Shown piece after piece: positions 54,937 through 55,818 of a DNA stretch of 55,818 bases (the stretch's first letter is position 1; every line of letters begins with the position of its first letter). Source of the stretch: Candidatus Nanopelagicales bacterium. Its GTDB lineage: Bacteria > Actinomycetota > Actinomycetes > S36-B12. The stretch covers positions 1 to 55,818 of the forward strand of contig WLWL01000005.1 of assembly GCA_012103605.1 (NCBI GenBank). Direction: 5' to 3'. The notes below the pieces were generated by a model. It did not search any database. It saw nothing but the letters and a program-made list of their open reading frames with translations, and had not been told where the DNA came from. The position numbers and the translations under genes were made by a program.

Positions 54937-55740
54937 GTGGAGCCGCCCGTGGACCTTCCTGACCCCGCCGTTGTCGAGGAGATTCTGCGTGCCCGCGGGT
55001 GCCCGTGGCCTCGTCCGCACGTGGTCACGACCACCGGGTCGACGAATGCCGATGCCCTGGAGAGTCTGAAATCAGGAGCGGACACGGGGTTGTGTGTGGT
55101 CGCGGGGGAGCAAACGGCCGGTCGTGGCCGTCGAGGTCGCTCATGGGTGAGTGACCCAGGGGCCGGCCTGTGGAGCAGCACCGTCGTTCGCGATTATCCG
55201 CAGCCGGCTCGGCTGCCCCTGCTGGCGAGCTTGGCTGTTGTTGATGCGGCGAGACAAATCGGCGGTCCCGTCGTGCATGTGAAGTGGCCGAATGATGTTC
55301 TGGCCGACGACGGCCGCAAATTGGCCGGGATTCTCGTCGAAGCCGCCGCACGTGAGCCGGGCGTCGGATCTACTGCCGGATCCGCAGCCGTGGTCGGCAT
55401 CGGCATCAACGTCGATCACGGGGAGGAGTCTCTCCCGGCTCCGGGCGCGACGTCGTGGCGTATCGCGCACTCGATAGTCCCGGATCGCAGCACGTTGTTG
55501 GCGGAATTGCTGGTTGCGCTGAATAACCGCTTGACCACCGAGTGGTCGCGGTCTCTCGCGGATTATCGGCGCTGGTGCCGCACCCTGGGCACGGATGTTG
55601 AGATTGATCTCCCCGGTGGCAACCGCATCGAAGGTCGAGCGCTGGACGTCGACGATGAGGGGCACCTGCTCGTGGATGACGGTGAATCAGCGCGAACTAT
55701 CGTCGCCGGGGACGTGGTTCATGCAACGATACGGACGTGA
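54937..55740 (+). CDS. birA: Biotin--[acetyl-CoA carboxylase] ligase
   Basis: Attaches biotin to the BCCP Lys of acyl-CoA carboxylases through biotinyl-AMP, 267 aa. The biotin/AMP loop GRGRRGRSW (62-70), VKWPNDVLADDGRKLAGIL with Lys116, and GIGINVDHG are intact, with a C-terminal SH3-like domain ending VVHATIRT. There is no N-terminal helix-turn-helix, so it is a monofunctional class I ligase and not a repressor. GTG start at 54937. It is divergent from accD, and its stop overlaps the next gene. Confidence 0.94.
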   Translation: MEPPVDLPDPAVVEEILRARGCPWPRPHVVTTTGSTNADALESLKSGADTGLCVVAGEQTAGRGRRGRSWVSDPGAGLWSSTVVRDYPQPARLPLLASLAVVDAARQIGGPVVHVKWPNDVLADDGRKLAGILVEAAAREPGVGSTAGSAAVVGIGINVDHGEESLPAPGATSWRIAHSIVPDRSTLLAELLVALNNRLTTEWSRSLADYRRWCRTLGTDVEIDLPGGNRIEGRALDVDDEGHLLVDDGESARTIVAGDVVHATIRT

Positions 55741-55818
55741 CGTACCCCGACAAGCTCCTTGCCCCCGGCGAAACCCTGGCATTCGAGTTGAAGCCGCACT
55801 GGCGGGCCCTCATTGCTC
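55737..55818 (+). CDS. PH-domain membrane protein (partial, N-terminus only)
   Basis: The GTG at 55737 overlaps the birA stop (GTGA) and opens a frame of 27 codons to the window edge, with YPDKLLAPGETLAFELKPHW then RALIA. This beginning matches actinomycete bPH_2 (YdbS-like) proteins that usually follow birA. The rest is outside the window, so the call rests on about 25 residues and position. Confidence 0.6.
   Translation, partial: MTYPDKLLAPGETLAFELKPHWRALIA

Overview
The window is chromosomal DNA from a moderately high-GC actinomycete (phylum Actinomycetota). The evidence is the gene content: DUF3017 beside folD, an acyl-CoA carboxylase made of AccA3-, AccD5- and epsilon-type subunits, an LpdA-type flavoprotein without the redox disulfide, sdhCDAB next to nucleoside salvage genes, and frequent GTG starts. 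From memory, the backbone (folD, DUF3017, icd, trpS, dacB, sdhCDAB, cdd, deoA, add, pmmB, punA, lpdA, accA3, maf, accE, accD, birA, PH-domain protein) matches the genes between about Rv3278c and Rv3356c of Mycobacterium tuberculosis. Coding density is very high. The largest gap without a gene is about 200 bases, and I see no rRNA, tRNA, CRISPR array, insertion sequence, prophage or replication origin.

Layout. 1-6167: a ribose/polyol-type ABC importer (ATPase, two permeases, lipoprotein receptor cut by the window edge) downstream of an XRE-cupin regulator, with a divergent polyol-type SDR dehydrogenase. 6220-14309: conserved housekeeping genes folD, DUF3017, mdh, icd, tesB, a CNNM/CBS membrane protein, trpS and a D-Ala-D-Ala carboxypeptidase. 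14463-22324: an accessory carbohydrate island with a succinate-semialdehyde-type dehydrogenase, a degenerate SDR, iolD, iolE, an SMP-30 lactonase, an HpaI-type aldolase and a D-2-hydroxyacid dehydrogenase. It has ring-opening enzymes of inositol breakdown but no iolB, iolC, iolG or iolJ. 22381-25721: sdhCDAB. 25893-27473: a catalytic-domain-only methylmalonyl-CoA mutase subunit.

27501-49421 is a nucleoside uptake and catabolism region. It holds a BMP-family nucleoside ABC importer, cytidine and adenosine deaminases, thymidine and purine nucleoside phosphorylases, a phosphopentomutase-type mutase, deoxyribose-phosphate aldolase and an aldehyde dehydrogenase, plus a coupled pair (mtaD and an MTAP-family phosphorylase) that looks like a methylthioinosine route. 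Together these could take imported or internal nucleosides to free bases, glyceraldehyde-3-phosphate and acetate.

49478-55818 is the acyl-CoA carboxylase region: AccA3-type biotin carboxylase/BCCP, Maf, a DUF2165 membrane protein, epsilon and carboxyltransferase subunits, biotin ligase, and the start of a PH-domain membrane protein.

The most unusual items are the incomplete inositol-type island with its degenerate SDR, the MTAP homologue with 6-oxopurine-type residues fused by translation to an MTA deaminase, the GTnAC repeat array ahead of the nucleoside transporter, a 14-bp UUCG-capped hairpin inside that operon, a perfect 16-bp palindrome before mdh, and three 11-bp tandem repeats between accD and birA. 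Many starts are GTG; I placed starts using ribosome binding sites, overlaps and domain limits.
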